From JACKAQ01 sp965227145 (GTDB lineage Bacteria; Calditrichota; Calditrichia; RBG-13-44-9; J075): a stretch of DNA of 64,000 nucleotides. This document shows positions 18,819-28,133 of the stretch, piece after piece. Position numbers and translations under genes: made by a program. The stretch covers positions 248,001 through 312,000 of the forward strand of contig OZ245730.1 in assembly GCA_965227145.1 (NCBI GenBank), in the 5' to 3' direction. How positions within the stretch are numbered: position 1 is the stretch's first letter; the number at the start of each line of letters is the position of its first letter. The notes beneath the pieces are model-generated. The model did no database searches, had not been told where the DNA came from, and saw only the letters and a program-made list of their open reading frames with translations.

Positions 18819-18941
18819 TTCCGCTACTGTGCCGGACAAGATGAAAGATTCTTTTTCGGTTATGAAAAAACCAAAATCATTCCTATTTTTACAAATTATT
18901 CGTAAATGAAATAATGCCAAATCGAAAGCAATGGAGCAGCC

Positions 18942-20246
18942 ATGTTAGATCATTTGAAAGCGTTCGATCCGGAGGTTTTTGCGGCAATTCAGGGAGAAGT
19001 TCAGCGGGAAAATACCACGCTGGAATTGATCGCATCGGAAAATTTTGTAAGCCAGGCCGTGTTGGAAACTGCCGGTTGTGTGATGACCAATAAATACGCC
19101 GAAGGTTACCCGTCCAAACGGTATTACGGAGGTTGCGAATTTGTTGACATCGCCGAAGACCTTGCGCGGGATCGCGCCAAAGCCTTGTTCGGTGCGGAAT
19201 ATGCGAATGTTCAGCCGCATGCCGGTGCGCAGGCAAATCAGGCGGTGTATTTTACTTTTTGCCAACCCGGCGATACGGTTTTGGGAATGAATCTCGCACA
19301 CGGCGGTCATTTGACTCACGGCAGCCCGGTTAATTTTTCCGGCAAATTATACAATATTGTGCCTTACGGTGTGAGCAAAGAAACCGGGCGAATTGATATG
19401 GACGAAGTTGCTAAAAAAGCCCGCGAGCACAGACCGCGATTGATTATCGTTGGCGCCAGCGCGTACAGCCGGTTTTATGAATTTGATAAATTCCGCGAAA
19501 TTGCCGATGAAGTGGGCGCGATTTTATGGGCGGATATCGCCCATCCGGCCGGACTGATTGCTGCCGGCGTGCATCCCTCGCCAATCCCGTTTTGCGATGT
19601 CGTAACCACCACCACCCACAAAACCCTGCGCGGTCCGCGCGGCGGGATGATTTTGATGGGCAAAGATCGCGAAAATAAAATGGGTATCGTCGCGCCGAAA
19701 TCCGGACGGGTGAAAATGCTTTCCGAAATAATGGACAGCACCGTCATGCCCGGAATTCAGGGCGGACCGTTGATGCACATCATCGCTGCGAAAGCTGTTG
19801 CATTTAAAGAAGCGTTGCAGCCGGAGTTCAAGGCTTATGCCAAACAGGTGATCAAAAATGCGCAGGCGCTGGCAAGTGCGCTGGTGGATAACGGCTACAA
19901 AATCGTTTCCGGCGGAACAGAAAACCACGTGATGCTGGTCGATTTGACCGAAACCGGCGTTACCGGCCGCGATGCGGAAGATGCGCTGCACGAAGCGGGA
20001 ATTACCGTGAACAAAAATATGGTGCCGTTCGATTCGCGCAGCCCGTTTGTCACCAGCGGCATCCGGTTGGGCGCCGCCGCGCTAACTACTCGGGGATTCA
20101 CTGAAGACGAAATGAAGCGCATTGCGCAAATGATCGATCGCGTGCTCAAAAATGTGGGCGAAGTATCGGTTTATGCACAGGTTCGCGGCGAAATCGCCGA
20201 AATGTGCAAAGGTTTCCCGCTGTATGATTTTGGAAAAATGAAATAA
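18942..20246 (+). CDS. glyA: Serine hydroxymethyltransferase
   Basis: The 434-residue protein is full length. Signatures seen are ELIASENFVSQAVLE, NKYAEGYPSKRYYGGCEFVD, the PLP-lysine stretch TTTTHKTLRGPRGGMI and HNVM-like NHVMLVDLT. It interconverts serine and glycine with tetrahydrofolate in the cytoplasm. It stands alone between a terminator and a convergent repeat-protein gene. metF, another one-carbon gene, lies ~8 kb downstream. Confidence 0.97.
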   Translation: MLDHLKAFDPEVFAAIQGEVQRENTTLELIASENFVSQAVLETAGCVMTNKYAEGYPSKRYYGGCEFVDIAEDLARDRAKALFGAEYANVQPHAGAQANQAVYFTFCQPGDTVLGMNLAHGGHLTHGSPVNFSGKLYNIVPYGVSKETGRIDMDEVAKKAREHRPRLIIVGASAYSRFYEFDKFREIADEVGAILWADIAHPAGLIAAGVHPSPIPFCDVVTTTTHKTLRGPRGGMILMGKDRENKMGIVAPKSGRVKMLSEIMDSTVMPGIQGGPLMHIIAAKAVAFKEALQPEFKAYAKQVIKNAQALASALVDNGYKIVSGGTENHVMLVDLTETGVTGRDAEDALHEAGITVNKNMVPFDSRSPFVTSGIRLGAAALTTRGFTEDEMKRIAQMIDRVLKNVGEVSVYAQVRGEIAEMCKGFPLYDFGKMK

Positions 20247-20265
20247 GTTGGCTCGAAAAATTTGA

Positions 20266-20308
20266 CGTAACGGGTGTTTATTGTCTGAAACGATAACCAC
20301 CCGTTACG
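20266..20308. terminator. Long hairpin between convergent genes
   Basis: CGTAACGGGTG (20266-20276) pairs perfectly with 20298-20308, with a further inner stem. Only a short T run follows. It is placed between glyA and a convergent gene, so a terminator function is likely. Confidence 0.6.
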
Positions 20309-20327
20309 GTTTTGGAGTGGATTCTGC

Positions 20328-21926
20328 TTATTTTTCCCCGACACCGTCATTCCGGTTGCGATCCGGCACACCGTTATCCGCCGATATACTGACTGCACCA
20401 TAACTGGTTGGAAAATACATCAACGTCAGTTTGCCATACCAGATTGTTGCCGATCCCGCTGTGCTGCTTCCCCGGGATGCATTCAAAAAATATTCGTGTG
20501 TTCCCGCCTCTGATATCTGAAAAATCCGTTCTGTTGACAGCGATCCCCATCGCGTCAGCGAAATGCTGAGCAACTCGCCATCAGATCCGAACAGCGTCAG
20601 GTTTGGCGCATTTGGCATCACAGAGAGCGCCGTATCGATACCCATCACCACATTCCCGATACTCAATCCGGTGAGCCCGGCGTAACCATATCCCCGCGCA
20701 ACAATAAATCCGGGACCCGGAACGGTGATGGTTTGGCTGGCAACATTGGTGATGTTGAGTAAATCCACCAACACACCATCGCCGTTTTCACCGCGGGCGA
20801 TGCCGGGTTCATCCAGTAATTGGGCGGTTGTGACGGCATTTTCTGCGATTTTGCCGGTCGTAATCGCTGCGTTTGCGATGGTGCTTTCAACCACCGAGTT
20901 ATCCGCCAAATGCGATGAATTGATTACGTTGTCTGCGATTTTGGTAGAAGTGATCGAACCATCCGCAATATCGATTGTTGAGATAGGCAGCGTTGGGATC
21001 GGGAAGCCGAGATCCAGCGGTTCAATGCTGCCGTCGGCAATTTTGAGCCCGGTAATCGCGCTATCTGCGATGTCCGCCGCACCGATGGGCAATGACGGCA
21101 CGGAAAATCCGAGATCCAGCGGCAGAATACTGCCATCGGCAATTTTTCCGCTGGTGATCGCGTTTTCCGCAATATCTTCCGTATTCAACGGCAGCGTTGG
21201 CAGGGGAAATCCCAAATCGAATGGCAGAATGCTGCCATCAGCAATTTTGAGGCTGGTGATTGCGCTGTCGGCGATGTCGTCTGTGTTCAGCGGCAGCACC
21301 GGCAACGGAAAACCGAGGTCGAGTGCCTGAATGCTGCCGTCGGCAATTTTGAGGCTGGTAATTGCGCTATCTGCAATGTCGTTCGCGTTGATTGGCAGTG
21401 AGGGTAACGAAAACCCGAGATCCAGCGCCTGAATGCTGCCATCGACAATTTTGGAACTGGTGACAATCGCATCCTGAATATCGGTTGCCAGCGCTGCGGT
21501 AAGGCTGTGCAGGCTGGTTGCCACGCTGGTCATGCGGATTCGCGGCGTCAACTCCGCGGTATCATCCACCTGAATTCCCAGCCAGTATTGCTCGTCGAAT
21601 GGCAGATCCAGCGCGTTTGTGCTGCCCAGAATAACCAGAAATAAACCGCTGATAACATTAACATTTTCATGGGTTTCGCTCCACAGCGCATCGCCGCCGG
21701 TTTCCGTGTTGTAAAAACGAAAGGTCAGGTTGTGCGAACCGTTGACAGGGTTCAACTGGTCATCGGTCAGGTATCCCTGATACGTCATTTCTTTTTGGGC
21801 ATTTTGTGAAGAAATTTGTTGCGTTTTCTGATTTCGTGGCAATTTTGGCTTCTCCTGGGAAAATCCGGTGCAAATGGTGAAAATCGAAATACATAAAATT
21901 TTAGCGACAAATTTATGTGTAAACAT
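20328..21926 (-). CDS. Exported protein with 34-residue tandem repeats
   Basis: The 532-residue protein has a signal peptide (~1-24, GFSQ), then an N-terminal domain (~45-140) containing the MTYQGYLTDDQ and VNGSHNLTFRFYN segments common in exported FCB proteins. Residues ~146-315 hold five tandem copies of a 34-residue unit (pattern DIADSAIT-x-x-KIADGSI...LDLGFPLP-x-LP). Shorter degenerate units run to ~370. The C-terminal ~150 residues form a beta-rich domain. The repeats look like a beta-helical or fibre stalk, as in phage tail-fibre-like surface proteins; the function is unknown. SD GGAGG precedes the ATG. Confidence 0.75.
   Translation of the reverse strand: MFTHKFVAKILCISIFTICTGFSQEKPKLPRNQKTQQISSQNAQKEMTYQGYLTDDQLNPVNGSHNLTFRFYNTETGGDALWSETHENVNVISGLFLVILGSTNALDLPFDEQYWLGIQVDDTAELTPRIRMTSVATSLHSLTAALATDIQDAIVTSSKIVDGSIQALDLGFSLPSLPINANDIADSAITSLKIADGSIQALDLGFPLPVLPLNTDDIADSAITSLKIADGSILPFDLGFPLPTLPLNTEDIAENAITSGKIADGSILPLDLGFSVPSLPIGAADIADSAITGLKIADGSIEPLDLGFPIPTLPISTIDIADGSITSTKIADNVINSSHLADNSVVESTIANAAITTGKIAENAVTTAQLLDEPGIARGENGDGVLVDLLNITNVASQTITVPGPGFIVARGYGYAGLTGLSIGNVVMGIDTALSVMPNAPNLTLFGSDGELLSISLTRWGSLSTERIFQISEAGTHEYFLNASRGSSTAGSATIWYGKLTLMYFPTSYGAVSISADNGVPDRNRNDGVGEK
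20982..21491 (-). repeat. Five 102-bp in-gene tandem repeats
   Basis: The stretch encodes five 34-residue units of the exported repeat protein, nearly uniform in length and similar at DNA level. Such arrays can change copy number by recombination or slippage. Confidence 0.75.
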
Positions 21927-21967
21927 CTTGTTTCCTCCAGAAAATTCGTTTCCCTAACGCCGTTCCG

Positions 21968-22567
21968 TTATTTGATAAACAGCATTTTTTTGATATCTGA
22001 AAACATTTCTCCGCCGCTGGGTTTGGCCATAATCCGGTAATAATAATGACCGGATGCAACCGGAAAACCGGTGTCATTTTTGCCATCCCACTGTAATTCG
22101 AAGCTGCCGGCAGGTTGGTTTTGTTGTGCCAGCACGGTGATTCGCTGTCCCAAAATATTGAAAATTTCGATGCGCACTTCGCCGGGCACGGGCAATTGAT
22201 ATCGAATCGTGGTTGTCGGATTAAAGGGGTTGGGATAGTTTTGCTCAAGCGAAAATGTCGCAGGCAGTTGCGGCAGCTCTGGCTGATCTACGCCAACCAG
22301 AAAATTGCCGAAAAACCAAAATCCGCTAAACAGACGAAATTGGTCGTTTGCGGCTGAACCGCCCAACGGTAATCCGGTGTTGGCAATCATTGCCAGCGCG
22401 CTGCTCGTTGCGCCGATAACGCCGCCAGAGCCAATTTGGTACGACTGAAGTTTATATGAAATTTGCGATGCGGAGGAATGCACAGTGCCGGCTACTTCCG
22501 CATGTTGCGCAAATAAAATCATGTTAAATCCAAAGATGATATAAAGAATAAACCATCGGTTTTTCAT
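21968..22567 (-). CDS. Exported protein with C-terminal sorting domain
   Basis: Starting at ATG 22567 (SD GGGAG) the protein is 199 residues; a longer frame from 22609 adds 14 residues upstream of the signal peptide. It has a signal peptide ending LFAQ. A ~90-residue region with GSGGVIGATSSALAM and FRLFSGFWFFG follows. The C-terminal domain is FSLEQNYPNPFNPTTTIRY with the FNILGQ and YYYRIMA strands, of the type IX/Por-like or FlgD-like sorting type. It lies 41 bp upstream of the repeat-protein gene on the same strand. The two are probably a unit for surface display. Confidence 0.8.
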   Translation of the reverse strand: MKNRWFILYIIFGFNMILFAQHAEVAGTVHSSASQISYKLQSYQIGSGGVIGATSSALAMIANTGLPLGGSAANDQFRLFSGFWFFGNFLVGVDQPELPQLPATFSLEQNYPNPFNPTTTIRYQLPVPGEVRIEIFNILGQRITVLAQQNQPAGSFELQWDGKNDTGFPVASGHYYYRIMAKPSGGEMFSDIKKMLFIK

Positions 22568-22812
22568 GGTTTTCTCCCAACTGATTTGCGGTATCGGACG
22601 TTTGGACAAGTGTGTAAGCGAAGTAAAAACAAGAGGTTCTGTTGGTGGAAAAATGTCTGAGATCTGGTTTAAATATATGCGATGAAACAGAAGCGGAATA
22701 GACGGTGATCACACATGGCGGTAAAACACGATCTGTTGCGGGGATACAAACGGCAAAATTTGCCAACGCACTGTTTGTTGAAATGTTTGGCTGAAGCCGA
22801 TTGTTCGATCAA

Positions 22813-23499
22813 TCAATTTTCGAATTTGCTGCGGATACGGTCACCGGTGAGGTGCGCCAGCACATCCATCGCCTGGCAGGAATTGTCGCCGTAATCTACC
22901 GTTACTTTGCCGATAGCGCGGGCAGCGGCAACGCTGCGTTCGTACAACGGTTTACTGCGCTGCCCGATGATCAGCAACGCGCTGTTCATGCCGTCTTTTA
23001 CAAAATTTTCCTCCGTTTGCAACTCCCGCTCGATGCGCTCGATGTATGGTAAAAAATATTCATCGGGTAATTTTTTGTCATCTTTGGCGATCTGGTACAG
23101 CAGCCGGAAGCCGCAACTGCGTTTCAGGCTGTCGCTGCTGTTCATCCATTCCTCCGCAAGCGGTTGGCAGAACGATACTTTGGGCAGCAACACGCTGCAG
23201 AAAACATGGGCAAATCCCCAATGCAACAATTCCTGAACCTGTAATTCGACCTGCTCGCGAGTTACTTTTTTGGGCTCATCGATGAGCACCGCTATAATTC
23301 GGGCATCGTAATTGGGTTCCTGCCATAATTCCAGCGCCAGATCATGATTTTTTCCGACGGTTTTGGCGAGTGATTTGAGCTGGGTTAATCCGATACCGAA
23401 GCTGCCCAAACCGGGAATTGCAGGCAATTTTTCCCAATTTGCCACACCGCGTTCGTTACGGTTTTTCTGTAATAATTGCAAAACTTCTGCCCGGTTCAT
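22813..23499 (-). CDS. DNA alkylation repeat (AlkD-like) protein
   Basis: From ATG 23499 (SD GGAGG at 23506-23510) the protein is 228 residues. It is all-helical in the HEAT/ALK-repeat style. The segment LWQEPNYDARIIAVLIDEPKKVT corresponds to the family's 'LW..G..EAR.LA.LI.DP..VT' signature. AlkD glycosylases remove bulky alkylated bases. The family also includes members without shown activity, so the enzyme function is unproven. It has no functional link with its neighbours. Confidence 0.75.
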   Translation of the reverse strand: MNRAEVLQLLQKNRNERGVANWEKLPAIPGLGSFGIGLTQLKSLAKTVGKNHDLALELWQEPNYDARIIAVLIDEPKKVTREQVELQVQELLHWGFAHVFCSVLLPKVSFCQPLAEEWMNSSDSLKRSCGFRLLYQIAKDDKKLPDEYFLPYIERIERELQTEENFVKDGMNSALLIIGQRSKPLYERSVAAARAIGKVTVDYGDNSCQAMDVLAHLTGDRIRSKFEN

Positions 23500-23577
23500 T
23501 GCCGTCCTCCGGATTTTTTTTCGAGCGATTTCGAAAAGATAAACCATTTTTTAACATAAATCAATCGCGAGCCGGGC

Positions 23578-23609
23578 AAAAAAAAGCCGCCGGAAAATTC
23601 CCGGCGGCT
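23578..23609 (-). terminator. Rho-independent terminator of the FadL-SGNH operon
   Basis: A 9-bp GC-rich perfect stem (23601-23609 with 23585-23593, 7-nt loop) is followed on the minus strand by eight T. It lies 27 bp after the SGNH lipoprotein gene. Confidence 0.92.
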
Positions 23610-23635
23610 GAAAAAAAAGTAATGATTTATGCAGG

Positions 23636-24934
23636 TTATTGAGCGTTTGCGAAAAACCCGCGCATGTCCACAAAAGGCACTTCGCTGCCGTATTTTGCAT
23701 TGATCGCTTCGATAAATGAATTGGCAACGATGCTGTAACCCAAAGTATTCGGGTGCACGCCATCGAGGCTGAAAATACCGCCGGTGATAAATTCGGTGGT
23801 GTAAGTTATGCCGCCAATTTCCAGACCGGTAGCTGTGGCTTCATCCAGAATGGTGTTGGCATCTACCAATGCGAAATCAAACTGCTCCGCGAGATTGGCG
23901 ATGATGGTGTTGTAACCGGCAACCGCTGCGTTGATGACGTCAATTTCGGCTGCGTCCAGCACGAGGCTGTTGGGCAGCGGTGCGGCGGCGTTTAAGCCAA
24001 CCGGAACGCCAGCGGGACCGTAAGTGCCGGAAACATCGCCGATAACGGCGCTGGCGGGCAACAAAATACGATCGGCGGCGGTTGCCTGTCCGATGCTGCC
24101 GTCACCTTTTTGGATGACCAGCGCCACATTACCAACACCCGGAACAGGCACCATATACGGAACGGTGGTAACATACGGAATCGATGTCACATCCGGAATG
24201 TTCGCCACAACGCCTTTTACGTTCGGCAATGCGGTTTTCAATCCACCCATAATTCCCGTGAAAATTTGCTGGAAATTGGCTTGCGATGTGGGCAATCCCG
24301 GTGTGGTGTTGCCGGAAGTTGCAGCGCCGAGCACATCGTTATTGCCGATCCACAAAATTACAAATGTGGGGTTGAGCGATATGGCCTGCTGCAGTTGCGT
24401 ACCGCTGATTGCCGGCGATAATCCGTTGCGTAACACCATTTCAAACAATTGGTTATTGCCTGCGGAAGTTGCCTGGTTGGTTGCTTGCAGCGCATCAACC
24501 GAAAGTGCGCCGGGAACGGCAAGGTTGTTAAACGGCGCGCCGTAAGTGATATTGGACGGCAAGCTGAGCACGGAGGAACGTCCGAGAATCGGGCTGCCGT
24601 TTGCGTCGAAACCTTGCAGGGTTAATTTGGTGCCAACGCCCGGATCCGCAATATTCGGATAAACGAAATCGCTGCCTGCATCGGTGCCGACGGTTTTGCC
24701 CATTTGCCGGGCAATCATTGCCGGATAGCTGTTTACCGCTTTCGATCCGATCCAGTAGCCATCCTGAAAACCGGCGGTAAGGCTGTTGCCGATTGCCACA
24801 ACGGTTGTAAAATCCGCATCGCCGGCAACGACGGTGTCCGGCGCATTCACCACTGGCTGATCGACCTCGCAGCCAATGAAGAAGAACAGCCCGGACAGCA
24901 ACATCAGGCGAAAAAATAGACGTGTTATACTCAT
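23636..24934 (-). CDS. SGNH/GDSL-family lipoprotein hydrolase
   Basis: The 432-residue protein has a lipobox FFFIGC (Cys22). SGNH blocks are seen in order: block I AIGNSLTAGFQDG, block III WIGNNDVLGA and block V DGVHPNTLGYS with the Asp-His pair. These enzymes are esterases or lipases. Placement 48 bp downstream of a FadL-type porin, with a shared terminator, suggests that lipid ester cleavage at the outer membrane feeds fatty-acid uptake (inference). SD AAAGGAG precedes the ATG. Confidence 0.88.
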   Translation of the reverse strand: MSITRLFFRLMLLSGLFFFIGCEVDQPVVNAPDTVVAGDADFTTVVAIGNSLTAGFQDGYWIGSKAVNSYPAMIARQMGKTVGTDAGSDFVYPNIADPGVGTKLTLQGFDANGSPILGRSSVLSLPSNITYGAPFNNLAVPGALSVDALQATNQATSAGNNQLFEMVLRNGLSPAISGTQLQQAISLNPTFVILWIGNNDVLGAATSGNTTPGLPTSQANFQQIFTGIMGGLKTALPNVKGVVANIPDVTSIPYVTTVPYMVPVPGVGNVALVIQKGDGSIGQATAADRILLPASAVIGDVSGTYGPAGVPVGLNAAAPLPNSLVLDAAEIDVINAAVAGYNTIIANLAEQFDFALVDANTILDEATATGLEIGGITYTTEFITGGIFSLDGVHPNTLGYSIVANSFIEAINAKYGSEVPFVDMRGFFANAQ

Positions 24935-24982
24935 TTTTTACTCCTTTATAAACAAAAGGTTACGTTTGTTTGCGATAGTTCG

Positions 24983-26302
24983 TTACAGCCGGTATCCCAG
25001 GCTTAATCCATACAATTGAGCGCCAAAATTAAAGGTGCCGTTGTAGTTATCCAAATTCAATCCTTCGGTGGAGCGTTCTTTGGCGAGAATAATCATGTAA
25101 GCGCCATCGATGGTAAATTTACCGGTATCGTATCCGAAACCAACGGTAATGTCGTGACGATTGGCATCCGGCAGCAAAACGCTCAGCGATTTGGTCGGCT
25201 GCGGCGTGGTGTCGTACAGATAACCGGCGCGAAGCGACAGTTTCGGCGAAGCCAGATATTCTGCGCCAAAGCGATACTGGTTTACATCATCGTAGTCTTC
25301 AACCACAATCGAATTTTCCGGTGTGTTGACGTCGCCATCGGCTTCTTCGGCTGCGAAATCGAACGGCAGTTCGTCAAATTGCGACCAGCCAAAACGGGTT
25401 AAGTCAAATTCCAGAATCAGTTTATCGGTTGCGCGGAACATAACGCCGGCAGCTGCCTGCCACGGAAATTTGATTTTGGTTGCCACGCCGATGAGGTTTT
25501 CGCCGCTGCTGTTGGCCGGCAATCCGGCTGCGATGATGGCATCCAGCGTTGCATCGCCGGTGGAAACCTGGGTGAAATCGGCATCGCCGGTATAATCGTT
25601 GGTAACTTTGCTGCGATAAACACCGCCAAACTGCAGTTTGTCCGTCGCTTTGTACATCGCGCTGAAATCGAAAGCAAAACTACCGCCGTTATCGCCGGTG
25701 AGTTCCAGTGTTGCCACATCCAGCACCGCGCCGTTAAACGGCTGGCTGAGCGCGCGTTCCAGTTTTACAGTTGAATAAACGAATTGTGCGCCGCCGGCTA
25801 TCGCCAGTTTGTCGGTCAGTTGATATGCGACTTCCGGTGCAAAATAAAACGATTGCAGCTCTGCGTTTTGGGAAATATAGCGACCGGTAAATTCATCGCG
25901 TTTATCCCATTCTACGCCGAGCCCGTACGGCACGTAAACCCCAAATCCGATACCCAGTTTTTGGCCCAAACGATGGGTGATAAAAAAGGTTGGTGGTGTG
26001 AAAACACGGTCTTTGGTTTCTTCCTGCACTCCAAATCCCGGATACGGTGTGATTCCGGCAAATTTTGCGGTAGGCAAAATCAGCGTTACGCCACCGTAAA
26101 AATGCGTACCATCCAAAAATGCAATCCCGGCGGGATTGTAAAACATGGCAGATGCATCATCTGCACGAGCGGCAAATGCACCCGCAAGCCCCATTGCGCG
26201 TCCACCTTGTTCATAAATACTGAAACCGCCGGCAAAAACCGGAGATACAGCCAGAACAACGGCAAACAGTGCACAAACCCAGTTTAACTGAAAACGTTTC
26301 AT
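24983..26302 (-). CDS. OmpP1/FadL/TodX family outer-membrane transporter
   Basis: The 439-residue protein has a signal peptide (~1-24) and then the family start GGFSIYEQGGRAMGLAGAFAARADDASAMFYNPAG (shown here as GGFSIYEQGGRAMG and DDASAMFYNPAG). Beta-barrel strands follow to the C-terminal LGYRL. FadL proteins import long-chain fatty acids or hydrophobic compounds. SD GGAGG precedes ATG 26302. It is the first gene of a two-gene unit with the SGNH lipoprotein. Confidence 0.92.
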   Translation of the reverse strand: MKRFQLNWVCALFAVVLAVSPVFAGGFSIYEQGGRAMGLAGAFAARADDASAMFYNPAGIAFLDGTHFYGGVTLILPTAKFAGITPYPGFGVQEETKDRVFTPPTFFITHRLGQKLGIGFGVYVPYGLGVEWDKRDEFTGRYISQNAELQSFYFAPEVAYQLTDKLAIAGGAQFVYSTVKLERALSQPFNGAVLDVATLELTGDNGGSFAFDFSAMYKATDKLQFGGVYRSKVTNDYTGDADFTQVSTGDATLDAIIAAGLPANSSGENLIGVATKIKFPWQAAAGVMFRATDKLILEFDLTRFGWSQFDELPFDFAAEEADGDVNTPENSIVVEDYDDVNQYRFGAEYLASPKLSLRAGYLYDTTPQPTKSLSVLLPDANRHDITVGFGYDTGKFTIDGAYMIILAKERSTEGLNLDNYNGTFNFGAQLYGLSLGYRL

Positions 26303-26615
26303 CAGTCCTCCAATAGCAGTTAACCTATTTGCGAAACCATTAAAAACGGGTTTCTGTGAAATTAAGTAGATATTACAAAAAGATGTTGAAATTTTGTGAA
26401 AGATAACGCAAAAAGCAACGAAATAAGAAGAAACCCGGGACTACCGATGTGTGCAGGGCAGATACGTCTGCGTAAATAAAATTATCCGATAATCTGTTTG
26501 AATTTACTTCAGTTTCGGGTTAATTTTGCACGTTCTGATGGACATATTTTTAAGCGAATAAACAGGAATTATGCAGTATTTCTGCCGTCGGCAGATTTTA
26601 AGAAAGGAGTTGTTT
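26303..26615. other. Divergent intergenic region (313 bp)
   Basis: This AT-rich gap separates the leftward fadL-type gene from the rightward phosphofructokinase gene and must hold both promoters; no clear -35/-10 pair was found. A perfect inverted repeat, TCTGCCG-T-CGGCAGA (26581-26595), lies just before the pfp SD and could form a small hairpin. Confidence 0.5.
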
Positions 26616-28025
26616 ATGTCTCGTGCGCCAAAAAAATTGGCTATTTTAGTGGGTGGGGGACCTGCGCCGGGTATCAATAGTGTTATCAGTGCTGCCACCA
26701 TTCGCGCCATTCTTGAAGGTGTGGAAGTTGTTGGTGTTTTAGACGGATTCAAATGGTTAATGCAGGGAGATATCGATCATACCCGCGAACTGACAATCGA
26801 TAACACCAGCCGGATTCACTTCCGAGGTGGATCATATATTGGCATCGCCCGCGATAACCCGACCAAAGACGACAAACATCTGGAAAATACCGTTACATCG
26901 CTGTTGCGTTTGAATGTGGATAAACTGATCACCATCGGTGGTGACGACACCGCATACAGCGCGCTGAAGGTGGAAGAAATGGCTGCCGGTCGCATCCGGG
27001 TTTGCCACGTTCCCAAAACCATCGATAACGATCTGGATTTACCGCACGGCATCCCTACTTTTGGCTACCAAACCGCCCGGCACATCGGCGTGGAAATTGT
27101 CAAAAGCCTGATGGTAGATGCCCAAACCACATCCCGCTGGTATTTTGTGGTATCCATGGGTCGCAAAGCCGGGCACCTGGCATTGGGCATCGGGAAAGCT
27201 GCCGGCGCAACACTGACGCTTATTCCCGAAGAATTCCCGAACGATACCATCCGGCTGGATCAAATGGTGGATATTCTGGTTGGCGCCATCATCAAACGGA
27301 TGAGCTACGGCCGTTCGGACGGTGTGGCCATCATCGCGGAAGGTTTGGTGGAGCGGCTGGATCCGGCGGATCTGGAAGTGCTGCTGAATGTGGAGCGCGA
27401 TGCGCACGATAACGTCCGGCTTGCCGAAGTGAACTTTGGCGAGATCCTCAAATATCATGTTCAGGCAAAATTGAAAGAGCTTTCGCTGAAAACCACGATC
27501 GTCGCCAAAAATATCGGCTACGAACTTCGCTGCGCCGACCCCATCCCGTTCGACATGGAATACACCCGCGACCTCGGTTTTTGCGCCGCCCAATTTGTGC
27601 TGGAAGGCGGCAACGCGGCAATGGTTTCTATTCAGGAAGGGCATTTTGTGCCGCTGTATTTTAAAGATATTATCGATCCCACAACCAAACGCACCAAAGT
27701 GCGGATGGTGGATGTCAGTGCGGAATCGTTCTTTATCGCCCGGCGATACATGCTGCGCCTGAACAAATCCGATTTTGAAGATCCGCATGAATTGGCAAAA
27801 TATGCCGCCACCTGCGGGATGTCGCTCAAAAATTTTGAGAAGCGTTTCCGCAATATCATCGATAACGACAAACTGTATCAGGTAAAACAGCGCGTCCGCA
27901 AAGATGACAGTAATGAGAAAGATATCATCAAAGCGACGGTAACGGAAAGCAATCTCGTTTACGAACAGAAAGCCAAAAAGAAACCGGATAGCGAAAAGAA
28001 AGCGGACACCGAAAAGAAAGGCTGA
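26616..28025 (+). CDS. pfp: 6-phosphofructokinase, PPi-dependent type
   Basis: From ATG 26616 (SD AAAGGAG) the protein is 469 residues. Motifs are VGGGPAPGIN, TIGGDDT, VPKTIDNDL and SMGRKAGHLA. In this family Asp in GGDD, and Lys in PKTIDND, mark pyrophosphate use rather than ATP, where Gly is found at both sites. It phosphorylates fructose-6-phosphate reversibly. The ~40 C-terminal residues are a Lys/Asp/Glu-rich, probably disordered tail. A hairpin separates it from metF. Confidence 0.9.
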   Translation: MSRAPKKLAILVGGGPAPGINSVISAATIRAILEGVEVVGVLDGFKWLMQGDIDHTRELTIDNTSRIHFRGGSYIGIARDNPTKDDKHLENTVTSLLRLNVDKLITIGGDDTAYSALKVEEMAAGRIRVCHVPKTIDNDLDLPHGIPTFGYQTARHIGVEIVKSLMVDAQTTSRWYFVVSMGRKAGHLALGIGKAAGATLTLIPEEFPNDTIRLDQMVDILVGAIIKRMSYGRSDGVAIIAEGLVERLDPADLEVLLNVERDAHDNVRLAEVNFGEILKYHVQAKLKELSLKTTIVAKNIGYELRCADPIPFDMEYTRDLGFCAAQFVLEGGNAAMVSIQEGHFVPLYFKDIIDPTTKRTKVRMVDVSAESFFIARRYMLRLNKSDFEDPHELAKYAATCGMSLKNFEKRFRNIIDNDKLYQVKQRVRKDDSNEKDIIKATVTESNLVYEQKAKKKPDSEKKADTEKKG

Positions 28026-28048
28026 TTCGCCATAACCAACGTTCGGAT

Positions 28049-28090
28049 AAATGCCCGGAATCTGCCGGTAAGCGGCAGCGCCGGGCATTT
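28049..28090 (+). terminator. Nested GC-rich hairpin after pfp
   Basis: AAATGCCCGG (28049-28058) pairs with 28081-28090, enclosing an inner 6-bp stem (28062-28067 with 28073-28078). The T tail is weak, so it may terminate only partly or act as an RNA structure before metF. Confidence 0.6.
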
Positions 28091-28133
28091 CCGTAATTAC
28101 CCGTTCATTAGTTGAAAAGGAATCCAAACAGAA

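Noticed and set aside
28049..28133. Possible riboswitch before metF
   Set aside because: There is only a simple nested hairpin; no SAM, THF or other riboswitch core was recognised.
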